The notes below the pieces were generated by a model. The model was not told where the DNA came from. It ran no database searches and saw only the letters and a program-made list of their open reading frames with translations. From the NCBI GenBank assembly GCA_029719485.1, contig CP120722.1, positions 3,162,001 to 3,226,000 on the forward strand: DNA of 64,000 nt, read 5' to 3'. Each line of letters starts with the position of its first letter. The stretch's first letter is position 1. Shown here piece by piece: positions 23,172 through 32,703 of the stretch. This DNA is from Kiritimatiellota bacterium B12222 (GTDB lineage Bacteria; Verrucomicrobiota; Kiritimatiellia; SS1-B-03-39; UBA6053). Made by a program: the position numbers and the translations under genes.

Positions 23172-24995
23172 ATGAAACCCGAAGCCAAATTTAACCGCTC
23201 CCGGTTGCGAATCCGCATCATGTTGGGATTAATGGTCTCGATTCAGGGCGCGTTGCTGATCTTCTTGTGGAATTTACAAGTCGTTGAAGGCCACACCTTT
23301 CAAGAAACCATTCGCCATCAAAGCTTGCGCCGTATTCGCCATCCCGGCAGCCGTGGGCGGATCTATGATCGTAACGACATCGCCATTGCAGACAACCGTC
23401 CCTCGATCGATATTGCCCTCTACCTCGAAGAACTTCGGGAACCAGGACCCGTATCCAAAACCATCGATAGTATCGAATCCTTACTCGATGACGTGGCGGA
23501 AAAAATTGAAATTCCCCGAGCCTTGACCCGCGAAGAAATTGAATATCACTATCATCGCAAACGCATTTTACCGCTGATCGCATGGAAAGATCTCGACGAC
23601 AGCGCCCTCGCCCGCTGGGCCGAGCGCTTGCCCCCCCGCGTGGGCATTGATTTAGCCACCGAACCCGTGCGAACCTACCCTTACGACGACCTCATGGCCC
23701 AAACCTTGGGCTACGTGGGTCGTGGCGCCGAAGCGCGTTCCGATGAAGATAAATTTGACTACGCTTCCGTTCAGGAAATGCAGGGAAAAGCCGGACTCGA
23801 AAAAGTATTCGACGAAGAACTGCGCGGCGAAGCCGGTGGCGAACTGGTGCGTATCGACGTCTCCTCCTTCCGCTATAAACAAGAATATGTAAAAGACTCC
23901 ATTCCCGGTCAAGATGTGCAACTCACCATCGACGCCAAAATCCAACGCCTCTGCGAACGTATTTTGGGAGAAGAAACCGGTTCCATCGTGGTCATGAACC
24001 CCCAAAATGGTGAAGTCTTAGCCCTCGCTACCCAACCCCGCTTCGATTTGCAGGACATGACCCCCTTCATTCCCACCACCGTGTGGAATCGCTTGCGGCA
24101 AGATCCTCGTAAACCTCTGGTCAACCGCCCCGTCAGCGAACAATATCCCCCCGGCAGTATCGTCAAACCCATGGTTTGTCTGGCCGGATTACTCACAGGC
24201 AAAGTTGATCCTGACGCCTTAATCAACTGTGAAGGCGTCTATTATGCCGCCCCTGGCGCCAGCCCCATGCACTGCCATAACCGCTTCGGGCACGGTCCGC
24301 TGAACATGACCCAAGCCCTTGAACGCTCTTGCAATGTCTACATGTGGAAATTGGCCGAAGAAATTGGCTACAGCCCCGTTTACGACATCTTTTCAGCAGT
24401 TGGCCTCGGACAAAAAACCGGCATCGAAGTCGACTACGAAGTACCCGGCATTCTCCCCACCGATGAATGGAAAAAGAAACACTACAACGATATTTTACGT
24501 AAAGGCGATGTGGCGAACATCGTCATTGGTCAAGGGTTCCTCAATGTCACCCCCATCCAAATGGCTCAAATGGTCTGCACCATCGCAAACGGGGGCACCC
24601 TGGTGCATCCCACCCTGCTCAAAGGCTTCCGAGCCTCGGAAGAAGAGCCCTTCACCCTTTCCGAAGCTCGGAAACCCGGAGAAGATCTCCACTGGGACCC
24701 CGAAGCCGTTTCCATTATTCAACAAGGCATGCGCGATGTCGTCATGAGCCCCCAAGGCTCCGCCCGCCGGGCTCAAGTCGATGGTTTAGTCTACGCCGGA
24801 AAAACCGGGACCGCCCAATTTGGCAGCCCTGGAAATCGACGCTATCGCTCTTGGATGATCGCCTTTGCGCCTTACGAAAATCCCACCATCGCCGCCGTGG
24901 TCCTCATCGATGCCGGACAGGGCTCCGGTATTGATGCCAGCCCACGCATGAAATTACTCATGCAGGCACTTTTCGGGAGGCCCAACAGTGGCTAA
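23172..24995 (+). CDS. mrdA: Penicillin-binding protein 2 (elongation transpeptidase)
   Basis: Class B PBP that cross-links peptidoglycan during side-wall elongation, working with RodA. 607 residues: N-terminal membrane helix (IMLGLMVSIQGALLIFLWNL), PBP dimer domain starting at RRIRHPGSRGRIYDRN, then the transpeptidase domain. Catalytic SxxK is S329-I-V-K332 (YPPGSIVKP), SxN is SCN in ERSCNVYM, and KTG is GKTGTAQFG. ATG 23172 follows the mreD stop by one base. It overlaps rodA by 8 bp. All expected motifs are intact. Confidence 0.96.
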   Translation: MKPEAKFNRSRLRIRIMLGLMVSIQGALLIFLWNLQVVEGHTFQETIRHQSLRRIRHPGSRGRIYDRNDIAIADNRPSIDIALYLEELREPGPVSKTIDSIESLLDDVAEKIEIPRALTREEIEYHYHRKRILPLIAWKDLDDSALARWAERLPPRVGIDLATEPVRTYPYDDLMAQTLGYVGRGAEARSDEDKFDYASVQEMQGKAGLEKVFDEELRGEAGGELVRIDVSSFRYKQEYVKDSIPGQDVQLTIDAKIQRLCERILGEETGSIVVMNPQNGEVLALATQPRFDLQDMTPFIPTTVWNRLRQDPRKPLVNRPVSEQYPPGSIVKPMVCLAGLLTGKVDPDALINCEGVYYAAPGASPMHCHNRFGHGPLNMTQALERSCNVYMWKLAEEIGYSPVYDIFSAVGLGQKTGIEVDYEVPGILPTDEWKKKHYNDILRKGDVANIVIGQGFLNVTPIQMAQMVCTIANGGTLVHPTLLKGFRASEEEPFTLSEARKPGEDLHWDPEAVSIIQQGMRDVVMSPQGSARRAQVDGLVYAGKTGTAQFGSPGNRRYRSWMIAFAPYENPTIAAVVLIDAGQGSGIDASPRMKLLMQALFGRPNSG

Positions 24996-26100
24996 ATTTT
25001 TTAATCTCAATCATTCCTTGTTACGCATGGACTGGCTCGCATTGATCGCCACGGGCATGCTGTTGGCCACGGGCGTTACCTTCATTTTCTCCACGGGATC
25101 AGGCGGTGAAAACATCGCTCTCATCGACCAACAGTGGTTTCGTCAACTCGCCTTTATCTTCGCGGGCATTCCCGTATACATTGCCATGACCTTGGTGGAT
25201 TACCGTTGGTACAAAGATATCGTCGGACTGATCTATGGGGCCTGCATCGCCCTACTCATTGGCGTGCTTATTTTCGGTATCGAAATCAATAATTCCAAAA
25301 GTTGGTACGATTTAGGATTTGTGAACTTTCAACCCGCGGAATTGGCCAAAATCGGTTTGGTGATCACCCTGGCGGCCTATTTGGGCGATCCCTTGCGCAA
25401 TACCCGTCACCCCCGCATCATCATCGTGCCTCTGCTGTTGACAGGATTTGAATTCATTTTGATTTTAAAACAACCCGATTTAGGGACCGCCATGATTTTA
25501 CCCTGTGTGGTCATGACCCAACTCTTTGTCTCTGGACTGCCTTGGCGGGTTATCGGATTTCTTTTACTTATGGGCGTCATGTGCGTGCCTCTGGCATGGA
25601 AATTCGCAAAACCTTACCAAAAAGAACGTATTTTGGTCTTTCTCAACCCCGACCGCGACCCCAATGGCGCCAGCTGGAATGCGGCCCAATCCAAACTCGC
25701 CGTCGGTTCAGGTGGACTCACCGGCAAAGGTATTGGCCAAGGCACCCAAAATATTCTGGGATTCCTGCCAACCACGGTTGCCCCCACCGATTTTATTTTC
25801 TCAGTCATTGCAGAAGAAAAGGGCTTTTTAGGCTCCGCATATCTGCTCGGACTTTACACCCTTTTGTTCGGCTCTCTGGCCCGCACCGCGTTGCGGGCTT
25901 CAGATATGTTCGGACGTCTCATCGCCGTCGGAATTCTTACCATGCTCTCGGTACACGTCTCTATAAACGTGGCCATGACCATAGGTTTAATGCCGATTGT
26001 CGGATTACCTCTCCCCCTGGTTAGTTACGGAGGTTCCTTTGTTGTCAGCATGATGCTGGCATTGGGACTCGTGCAAAGCGTACATGTGAGGCGCAGCTAA
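24988..26100 (+). CDS. rodA: Peptidoglycan glycosyltransferase RodA
   Basis: SEDS-family glycan polymerase of the elongasome. 370 residues, about ten membrane helices. Conserved SEDS features: GIEINNSKSWYDLGFVNFQPAELAK (ends in the family PAE motif), KQPDLGTAMI (catalytic-site Asp region), the long loop GLTGKGIGQGTQNILGFLPTTVAPTDFIFSVIAEEKGF with its conserved TDFIF, and GLMPIVGLPLPLVSYGGS near the end. Start is GTG 24988, overlapping the PBP2 stop. Confidence 0.96.
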   Translation: MAKFFNLNHSLLRMDWLALIATGMLLATGVTFIFSTGSGGENIALIDQQWFRQLAFIFAGIPVYIAMTLVDYRWYKDIVGLIYGACIALLIGVLIFGIEINNSKSWYDLGFVNFQPAELAKIGLVITLAAYLGDPLRNTRHPRIIIVPLLLTGFEFILILKQPDLGTAMILPCVVMTQLFVSGLPWRVIGFLLLMGVMCVPLAWKFAKPYQKERILVFLNPDRDPNGASWNAAQSKLAVGSGGLTGKGIGQGTQNILGFLPTTVAPTDFIFSVIAEEKGFLGSAYLLGLYTLLFGSLARTALRASDMFGRLIAVGILTMLSVHVSINVAMTIGLMPIVGLPLPLVSYGGSFVVSMMLALGLVQSVHVRRS

Positions 26101-26131
26101 CCCGGGACACACCCTAAACCTGGAAATATTC

Positions 26132-27736
26132 ATGGTTACTAAAACGCAAAAAAAACAAGCAAAGAAAGAAATCGTCGCTAATGTCGAAAGTCTTGAAACC
26201 CGTATTGCCTTTTTGGAAGACGGTCGACTCGAAGACTTCTTCGTAGAACGCAAAAGCGAAGAACGCATCGTCGGCAGCATTTTCAAAGGCCGCATTCAAA
26301 ATCTTGAAGATGGCCTCCAAGCGGCCTTCGTCGATATTGGTCTGAAGAAAAATGCCTTTATTCATTATTGGGATATGATTCCTGAAGATGCCGCCCGTCT
26401 GGAAGCCGAAGAAGTCGGTTCCAGTAGCGGACGCTCCGCCCGCAAAAAGAAATTTCAACCCGGTGAAATGCAAAAACGTTTCCCCATCGGCACTGAAATT
26501 ATCGTGCAGGTTTCTAAGGCGGCCATCAGCACCAAAGGTCCTCGGGTTACCGCCAACCTAAGTATTGCCGGTCGTTATTTGGTGATGATGCCCGGTTCCC
26601 GCCTCAAAGGCGTGAGTCGTAAAATTTCGGGCGAAAAAGAACGCAGCCGCTTGAAGAAAATTCTCGGCCGCATGTCCACTCCTGAAGATTTGGGATTCAT
26701 CATTCGTACCGCCGGAGAAGGCGCCCGCAAAACCGCTTTTGCCCGTGATTTACGCGGCTTGCTGGATTGCTGGGAACAAATTGATACCGGTATCCAAAAG
26801 AAGAAAACTCCTTGCCAACTCTATCAGGAACCCGACCTGCTCGAACGCTTGGTACGTGATTCGTTGATCGAAGACATCGACCGCATCGTCATCGACCACG
26901 AAGAAGAAGCCGAACGGGTGCGCAAAGCCATCAGCCGCATCGCCCGTAATGCCCAACGCAATATCAAAGTCTACGACGGTACCACCCCCATCTTCGAACA
27001 CTTCGATATCGAACGCCAATTGAACAACGCCTTCCGTCGTAAAGTTTGGTTGCCCGGTGGCGGATACTTGGTATTTGACGAAACCGAAGCACTGGTCGCT
27101 ATCGATATCAATACCGGACGCCATAAAGGTGGAAACTCTCAAGAAGAAAGCATCTTGGAAGTAAACCTCGAAGCCGCCGAAGAAATTGCCCGTCAATTGC
27201 GTTTACGTAACGTAGGCGGTCTGGTGGTCATCGACTTTATCGACATGAAACAACGCAAAAACCGTCAGGCCGTCTATCGTCGCCTGCGTGAAGGTGTCCG
27301 CATCGACAAAGCCCGCACCAACCTGTTGCAAATCTCTGATTTGGGACTCTTGGAAATGACCCGTCAACGCGCCAAAGAGAGTATTTCTTCCGCCGCATAC
27401 GTCGATTGCCCCTATTGCAAAGGCCGTGGCACTGTAAAATCTGCGCTCTCTATGAGTGTGGAACTACAACGCCATATCCACGAAGTCTTGCGGAAATTAA
27501 TCGCCGAAAACAAAGAACTCTCTACCCGCATTACCGTACATCCGATTGTGATGGAACGTCTGCGTCGTACCGACGAAACCTTATTAGTTGAACTCGAAGA
27601 GAAATACGGCGGACACATGGCCTTCGTTTCCGATGGTCACTTACACGTAGAAGAATTCGTAATCTCAAACCCCGAGACCCACGAAACTTACTACAGCAAT
27701 ATTGACCAAGGACGTGTTCACTTGCAACTCGACTGA
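26132..27736 (+). CDS. rng: Ribonuclease G (RNase E/G family)
   Basis: Endoribonuclease for rRNA maturation and mRNA decay. 534 residues; a short form without the RNase E C-terminal scaffold. Domains in order: basic start, S1 RNA-binding domain (VGSIFKGRIQNLEDGLQAAFVDIGLKKNAFI), 5' sensor/RNase H-like part, DNase I-like catalytic domain with ETEALVAIDINTG and VIDFIDM (metal-binding Asp residues), and a zinc-link CPYCKGRG. Placement downstream of the mre genes, as here, is common and the E. coli rng gene is likewise close to mreBCD. The gene is followed by a strong terminator closing the operon. Confidence 0.95.
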   Translation: MVTKTQKKQAKKEIVANVESLETRIAFLEDGRLEDFFVERKSEERIVGSIFKGRIQNLEDGLQAAFVDIGLKKNAFIHYWDMIPEDAARLEAEEVGSSSGRSARKKKFQPGEMQKRFPIGTEIIVQVSKAAISTKGPRVTANLSIAGRYLVMMPGSRLKGVSRKISGEKERSRLKKILGRMSTPEDLGFIIRTAGEGARKTAFARDLRGLLDCWEQIDTGIQKKKTPCQLYQEPDLLERLVRDSLIEDIDRIVIDHEEEAERVRKAISRIARNAQRNIKVYDGTTPIFEHFDIERQLNNAFRRKVWLPGGGYLVFDETEALVAIDINTGRHKGGNSQEESILEVNLEAAEEIARQLRLRNVGGLVVIDFIDMKQRKNRQAVYRRLREGVRIDKARTNLLQISDLGLLEMTRQRAKESISSAAYVDCPYCKGRGTVKSALSMSVELQRHIHEVLRKLIAENKELSTRITVHPIVMERLRRTDETLLVELEEKYGGHMAFVSDGHLHVEEFVISNPETHETYYSNIDQGRVHLQLD

Positions 27737-27768
27737 TCCAGAAATTTAACTCCTCTAGACCCTTAATC

Positions 27769-27822
27769 GGACCCACATGATCTTCCCCTTCAGTAAGGGA
27801 AAGACCATGTGGGTTCCTTTTT
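27769..27822 (+). terminator. Intrinsic terminator of the mre-rng operon
   Basis: Long stem formed by GGACCCACATGATCTTCCC and GGGAAAGACCATGTGGGTTCC with a short loop, then a run of T residues (CTTTTT). It is 33 bp after the rng stop. Confidence 0.92.
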
Positions 27823-27938
27823 AACCCACATTGTCCTGCATAGTCCCTTATACGGAGATAAAATAAACCACTTGCTAAAATAAATAAGAAGGTATAGGAG
27901 GCTTATTGTCCCTTTCAAGACCACATAAGGCATTAATC

Positions 27939-29660
27939 ATGAACAAATCAGCCCCAAAGCCTCTCTTCCACCCGCGTCTACTTGACGTTTTTTCAGGTAA
28001 GATATCGGATTTTTCATGGAGCACTGAAATCCTTTCCGGCTTAACCGTGGGCCTCATCGCCCTTCCCTTAGCCCTCGCGCTCGGCATTGCCAGCATTCCT
28101 CAAGGAAGCATCACCCCCTTTCCTGCACCCGCGATTGGTATTTTCACCGCCATCATTGCAGGGGCGATCATCGCAGGCTTTGGCGGAAGTCGCGTGCAGA
28201 TTGGAGGCCCCACCGCCGCCTTTATTCCCATTGTGCTGATGATTATTCAGGAGCACGGATACAGCGGACTTTTGGTGGCCACCCTCATGGCGGGCGTCAT
28301 TCTTATTTTTATGGGACTCACCCGTATGGGCACCCTGATCAAATACATTCCTTGGCCGGTTACCAGCGGATTTACCACGGGAATCGCTATCTCCATTATG
28401 CTTTCCCAAGTCCCCGATTTCTTGGGTTTACGCATCACGGAAGCATCCCCCCACGAGTTTTTTGAAAAAATGATGTGGTTAGGACGTCACGCATCCTCCT
28501 TAAATCCTATTACAGCGGTGCTGGGGGTTTTGAGCGTCGGGATTATTCTTTTTTGGCCCCGACTCAAATTCAAACGGATTCCCGGGTCCATTGTCGCAAT
28601 GTTGATCGCCAGCCTCTGCGTGGGGATTAGTGGATGGGGAAACACCCAAGACGTTGCCACCATTGCCAGTAAATTTGGTGCCGATGCCTTAGCCGTTTCG
28701 TTTCCGAGCCCCCACCTTCCCCACATCGAATGGGCCATGGTCCACGATTTATTAGGACCCGCAACCGCGATCGCCTTGTTAGGCGCTATTGAATCGCTCT
28801 TATCCGCCGTCGTAGCCGATGGACTTTCCGGAGATCGACACGACAGCAATACCGAGCTCATCGCCCAGGGAATTGCCAACTTAACCTGCCCCTTTTTTGG
28901 AGGCCTTCCCGCCACAGGTGCCATTGCCCGAACCACGGCCAACATCAATTCAGGCGCCAAAACCCCTATTTCAGGTATTGTACATGCGCTCACGCTGTTA
29001 CTCTTGATCTTGGTAGGCGCCAAACTCGCAGGAAAAATCCCCATGACCGCCATGTCGGCCGTATTGGTCGTCGTCGCCATTCGCATGGGTGACTGGCACG
29101 AACTGAAACGTTGCCACAAAATGCCCCGCAGCGACGCCCTCGTCCTCCTGACAACCTTCGGTCTAACAGTGGTCTTTGATTTAGTCATCGCCATTCAAGT
29201 GGGTATGGTTTTGGCGGCCATGTTGTATATTCGGCGCGTTTCCGAAACCACAGAAGTCAGTCAAGTCACCGATCAAGATATGTTGGAGCGTCCCGAACAT
29301 TTGGCCCAGGGAAAATCCATTCCCGAAGGCGTTCAAGTCTTCCGTATATTTGGTCCCTTCATGTTTGGTGCAGCCGAAAAAATGGAAGCCGCGCTGGAAG
29401 CCAGTGGAGAACTGCCCCCAGTTCTCATTTTGCGCCTGCATTTGGTCACCGCCATGGATGCAACAGGTCTAAATGCCTTAGAAAGTCTGGTAGAACGGAT
29501 GATGGATCACAAAAAGAAGGTCATTCTCAGTGGTGTTCACCTCCAACCCCTTAGCATGATGCGCAAATCCGGCTTCGTCGACCAACTCGGATTCGAAAAC
29601 TTCACCGCCACCTTTGATGACGCGCTGCTTCTGGCTGAAGAGTTGCTTAAAAAGACCTAA
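27939..29660 (+). CDS. SulP-family anion transporter with STAS domain
   Basis: Membrane permease for an inorganic anion or bicarbonate. 573 residues. The first 440 form a SulP (SLC26-type) core with about 10-12 helices, including GLTVGLIALPLALALGIAS, GGSRVQIGGPTAAFIPIV and DSNTELIAQGIANLTCPFFGGLPATGAIART (the conserved P-A-T-G-A-I-A-R-T motif). The C-terminal STAS domain (VLILRLHLVTAMDATGLNALESLVERM) is the anti-sigma-antagonist-like regulatory part. ATG 27939 has AAGG 9 nt before it. No carbonic anhydrase or sulfate-assimilation gene is adjacent, so the substrate is open. Confidence 0.9.
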   Translation: MNKSAPKPLFHPRLLDVFSGKISDFSWSTEILSGLTVGLIALPLALALGIASIPQGSITPFPAPAIGIFTAIIAGAIIAGFGGSRVQIGGPTAAFIPIVLMIIQEHGYSGLLVATLMAGVILIFMGLTRMGTLIKYIPWPVTSGFTTGIAISIMLSQVPDFLGLRITEASPHEFFEKMMWLGRHASSLNPITAVLGVLSVGIILFWPRLKFKRIPGSIVAMLIASLCVGISGWGNTQDVATIASKFGADALAVSFPSPHLPHIEWAMVHDLLGPATAIALLGAIESLLSAVVADGLSGDRHDSNTELIAQGIANLTCPFFGGLPATGAIARTTANINSGAKTPISGIVHALTLLLLILVGAKLAGKIPMTAMSAVLVVVAIRMGDWHELKRCHKMPRSDALVLLTTFGLTVVFDLVIAIQVGMVLAAMLYIRRVSETTEVSQVTDQDMLERPEHLAQGKSIPEGVQVFRIFGPFMFGAAEKMEAALEASGELPPVLILRLHLVTAMDATGLNALESLVERMMDHKKKVILSGVHLQPLSMMRKSGFVDQLGFENFTATFDDALLLAEELLKKT

Positions 29661-29699
29661 ATTCTTCCCAGGAGTCCTAAACCAACTTTCTGATCAAAA

Positions 29700-29793
29700 G
29701 ATCTCGGTGATCTCCGCGGACCTTCGGCCCGAGGCATCTCAAACGGCACCATACCCAGCGCTTCGCACTGGGCTGGTATCTCCGCGGACCTTC
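29700..29793. repeat. Left copy of a 94-bp direct repeat flanking the RAYT gene
   Basis: Identical over 94 bp to 30816-30909. It contains the REP hairpins in inverted orientation relative to the tandem array that follows, giving a REPIN-like head. Confidence 0.9.
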
Positions 29794-29839
29794 GATCCGA
29801 TGCATGTCGAACACGCCCATTCCCATCGCCATGTACGGG

Positions 29840-30310
29840 GATCCGCACAACCCCCAACCACCTCTCGGGCCGAAGGTCCGCGGAGATACCAGCCCGGTGC
29901 GAAGCGCTGGGATCCGCAAACCCTAACCACCTCTCGGGCCGAAGGTCCGCGGAGATACCAGCCCGGTGCGTAGCGCCGGGATCCGCACAACCCTAACCAC
30001 CTCTCGGGCCGAAGGTCCGCGGAGATACCAGCCCGGTGCGTAGCGCCGGGATCCGCACAACCCCCAACCACCTCTCGGGCCGAAGGTCCGCGGAGATACC
30101 AGCCCAGTGCGTAGCGCCGGGATCCGCACAACCCCCAACCATCCCTCGGGCCGAAGGTCCGCGGAGATACCAGCCCAGTGCGTAGCGCTGGGATCCGCAC
30201 AACCCCCAACCATCCCTCGGGCCGAAGGTCCGCGGAGATACCAGCCCGGTGCGAAGCGCCGGGATCCGCATAACCCCTAACCACCTCTCGGGCCGAAGGT
30301 CCGCAACGAT
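29840..30310. repeat. REP array, seven units of 69-71 bp
   Basis: Units begin at CTCGGGCC near 29862, 29931, 30001, 30072, 30143, 30214 and 30285. Each can fold into two hairpins, CGGGCC-GAA-GGTCCG and CCCGGTGCG-TAG-CGCCGGG. In some units the second stem is CCCAG/CTGGG instead of CCCGG/CCGGG, a compensatory change on both arms. No convincing gene is encoded; long open frames here are due to the GC-rich repeat. Confidence 0.92.
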
Positions 30311-30322
30311 CACCCCCACACA

Positions 30323-30775
30323 TCAATCCCATACATAACGTTCATCAATCTGAACGTTATGTTTTTCACAAACTCTCCTAAATTCATCCTTAAAACTTTC
30401 CCGATGATGATGCGACTCTTGGTGTTCAAGATACTCACAAAGGGCCGGTAAATGAGCTCTTGAAATTGAAAACGCTCCATATCCACTTTGCCACGCAAAC
30501 GAATTCTCAATGCCTGATGTGGTTTTCAACCATTTACTGCTCTCTGTTTTAAGTAGATTCACGTATCGGCTCAAGGAAAGAGTGGGATGCAAATGGAAAG
30601 CTAAATGGACATGATCATCCACACCACCTACACGATAGGCGTGACATTTATTACGTTCCGTAACCGATGCCATCATCGCAAATAACTCGGAACGAATAGA
30701 TGAATGCAAGCGATTCTCACGATGCTTAGTACTAAACACCAAATGAAGAATATTTTCCGAGATACTCTGCGACAT
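30323..30775 (-). CDS. REP-associated tyrosine transposase (IS200/IS605-like, RAYT)
   Basis: Single-strand DNA transposase of the Y1 HUH class, thought to mobilise and maintain REP palindromes. 150 residues. HUH motif is H55-V-H57 in DDHVHLAFHL. The likely nucleophile is Y115 in the helix CEYLEHQESHHHRESF, preceded by AWQSGYGAFSIS as in the family. The C-terminus DERYVWD is typical of IS200-like members. ATG 30775 (MSQSISENILHLVFSTKHR) matches the family start. It sits between two REP arrays whose hairpins are presumably its substrate. No partner tnpB. Confidence 0.9.
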   Translation of the reverse strand: MSQSISENILHLVFSTKHRENRLHSSIRSELFAMMASVTERNKCHAYRVGGVDDHVHLAFHLHPTLSLSRYVNLLKTESSKWLKTTSGIENSFAWQSGYGAFSISRAHLPALCEYLEHQESHHHRESFKDEFRRVCEKHNVQIDERYVWD

Positions 30776-30815
30776 ACCCAGATGATAAATGTTCTTACGA
30801 TCGCAAACAAGGAAC

Positions 30816-30909
30816 GATCTCGGTGATCTCCGCGGACCTTCGGCCCGAGGCATCTCAAACGGCACCATACCCAGCGCTTCGCACTGGGCTGGTATCTCCG
30901 CGGACCTTC
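30816..30909. repeat. Right copy of the 94-bp direct repeat
   Basis: Identical to 29700-29793, located just upstream of the transposase start. It marks the other edge of a unit of about 1.1 kb that contains the RAYT gene and the seven-unit array. Confidence 0.9.
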
Positions 30910-31172
30910 AGCCCGATACATTCCAAATGCCATCCACGGGCCGTAGGTCCGCAACGATACCAGCCCTGTGCGAAGCGCTGGGACATGAGATCCCTCAACC
31001 CACCCTCGGGCCGTAGGTCCGCAACGATACCAGCCCTGTGCGAAGCGCTGGGACATGAGATCCCTCAACCCACCCTCGGGCCGTAGGTCCGCGCAGATAC
31101 CAGCCCAGTGCGAAGCGCTGGGACATGAGATCCCTCAACCCATGCTCGGGCCGTAGGTCCGCGCAGATCACC
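30910..31172. repeat. Second REP array, about four units of 70 bp
   Basis: Units with CTCGGGCCGTAGGTCCGC near 31005, 31075 and 31145 plus a diverged one near 30938. They carry the same two hairpins but a different linker (GACATGAGATCCCTCAACCC) from the left array, and GTA instead of GAA in the first loop. Two consecutive units are identical, indicating recent amplification. Confidence 0.9.
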
Positions 31173-31218
31173 CCCACACCATCCGCCCAGCCCCCTAAAT
31201 CTCTGCTTTCACCCCTAT

Positions 31219-31947
31219 TTACCCGTCTAACCCTGATTGAATAATGGCTTTGATGTACTCGTGCAGCTTCGCTTTCGTCTCTTTATCCAAACTTGCCGGG
31301 TCCACGGCCGGATGCAAAATCATTTCCGCTTTCCCGCCGGGGAACCCCCAACTGCCTTTGGGTTTTAACGTGTAAGAGTCTTTCAAACTCACCGGTACAA
31401 TACGTACCCCTGCTTTTTCGGCAATATTCAAACTTCCCCTCGCAAAATCAGCCATTACAGGCCCCCGACTCCGGGTCCCTTCCGGAAAAATCACCATGGA
31501 CTGCCCCTGCTTTAGCAGCGCAATCGTCTCTTTAATTTGCGCCACCTGTTTACGACGATCATCCCGATCCAAAAAGATACAGCCAATCAGTCCCATCCAA
31601 CTGCTGATCAACGGAATTTTCCCCAACTCTTTTTTGGCGACAAAACCCAAATTACGTCCACCATACCCTAAAAAAATGGGAATATCAAAATCACCCTGAT
31701 GATTGCTCACAAACAATACCGCCTCATCCGCACTCAAACCACTTTTATCCCTTCGAACAATCTTCGCTCCTCCCAACCAACACATTAATTTCCCCCAGAT
31801 ACGCCCCACAGCACAAGGCGTATTTCGAGCACTTTCTGGACCACAGACCTTAGACTTGATTAAAAAGTAAACCAATAACGGTAATATCAGTACTTGATGC
31901 AACCAGAAAACCACAAAAAAGAATAGCGTTCGGAGTAATGTGAGCAT
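31219..31947 (-). CDS. 1-acyl-sn-glycerol-3-phosphate acyltransferase (PlsC family)
   Basis: Membrane acyltransferase making phosphatidic acid from lysophosphatidic acid. 242 residues with an N-terminal helix (LLRTLFFFVVFWLHQVLILPLLVYFL). The HxxxxD catalytic motif is NHQGDFD, block II is IFLDRDDRRKQ, block III FPEGTRSRG and block IV VRIVPVSLKDSY. Length and motif spacing are normal. Divergent from the HAD gene; REP repeats lie immediately downstream. Exact acyl specificity is not readable. Confidence 0.88.
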   Translation of the reverse strand: MLTLLRTLFFFVVFWLHQVLILPLLVYFLIKSKVCGPESARNTPCAVGRIWGKLMCWLGGAKIVRRDKSGLSADEAVLFVSNHQGDFDIPIFLGYGGRNLGFVAKKELGKIPLISSWMGLIGCIFLDRDDRRKQVAQIKETIALLKQGQSMVIFPEGTRSRGPVMADFARGSLNIAEKAGVRIVPVSLKDSYTLKPKGSWGFPGGKAEMILHPAVDPASLDKETKAKLHEYIKAIIQSGLDG

Positions 31948-32067
31948 ATACAGGGTCCAGCAATTTAAGGGAAAGGCGAAGATCTCGTACCCTATGGAAA
32001 GACAGGGAGTCTGTCACTTCAAATTCCATCGCAACTGGCAAGATGTTGCGGAAATGAAAATATCCGT

Positions 32068-32691
32068 ATGAACGATTTACCATTATCCGAACCGCTCGAA
32101 GGAATCGAGCAACAGGTATCCGCAGTTTTATTTGACTGCGATGGCACCCTCGTGGACACCATGGGCGCACACTATCGCAGCTGGCAAGCCATTCTTCGTG
32201 AGTATCATATCGACAAAGAACTCGATTATGACCACTTTTGCACCTGGGGAGGCATGGCCGGACATTTGGTCGCCCAAGCCATTTGTGATCACCTTGATCT
32301 CTCTCAGGATCCCGAAGAACTCGCTCAAGCCAAGCGGGCACATTTTTTAGCGCAGGAACATCAGCATCCTCTCATCACCCCTATTGTCGACTTTGCTCAT
32401 AAAGTCGCAAAAACCCACCCCGTGGCGGTGGTAAGTGGAGGAAACCGACAAACCGTAGACCAAACACTACGCGCTGCAAACTTAACGAATTTATTCAGTG
32501 TGGTTGTCACCCCTGAAGATGTGGTACATGGCAAACCGGCCCCCGATATGTATTTACTCGCAGCCAAAAAGCTGGGTGTAAAACCGGAGGATTGCTTGGT
32601 GCTTGAAGACGGTCCGCCCGGAATAGAGGCGGCGATATCCGCAGGAATGCGGGTGGTAGCTGTGGGTCCAGCTGCCACAATGATGAAGTAA
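32068..32691 (+). CDS. HAD-superfamily phosphatase (beta-phosphoglucomutase-like)
   Basis: 207 residues. HAD motif I FDCDGTLVDT, motif II VVSGGN (Ser/Gly), motif III KPAPDMY and motif IV LVLEDGPPGIEAA. The cap is the helical C1 type between motifs I and II (HYRSWQAILREYHIDKELDYDHF). The relatives are fructose-1-phosphate phosphatases (YqaB) and beta-phosphoglucomutases; the D-x-D-G-T-L without the mutase-specific features favours a sugar-phosphate phosphatase. It is 12 bp from the DEAD helicase gene and probably co-transcribed. Confidence 0.8.
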   Translation: MNDLPLSEPLEGIEQQVSAVLFDCDGTLVDTMGAHYRSWQAILREYHIDKELDYDHFCTWGGMAGHLVAQAICDHLDLSQDPEELAQAKRAHFLAQEHQHPLITPIVDFAHKVAKTHPVAVVSGGNRQTVDQTLRAANLTNLFSVVVTPEDVVHGKPAPDMYLLAAKKLGVKPEDCLVLEDGPPGIEAAISAGMRVVAVGPAATMMK

Positions 32692-32703
32692 CTGGAAATA
32701 TAT

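Noticed and set aside
29739..30332. Long minus-strand open frames across the REP array (up to about 197 codons)
   Set aside because: They translate the tandem repeats into the same peptide motif again and again (GLVSPRTFGPR-type), have no ribosome binding site, and exist in more than one frame; typical of GC-rich repeats.
29840..31172. Possible CRISPR array because of regular 70-bp repeats
   Set aside because: Repeats run head to tail with almost no unique spacers, are palindromic, and flank a RAYT transposase; no cas genes. They are REP arrays.
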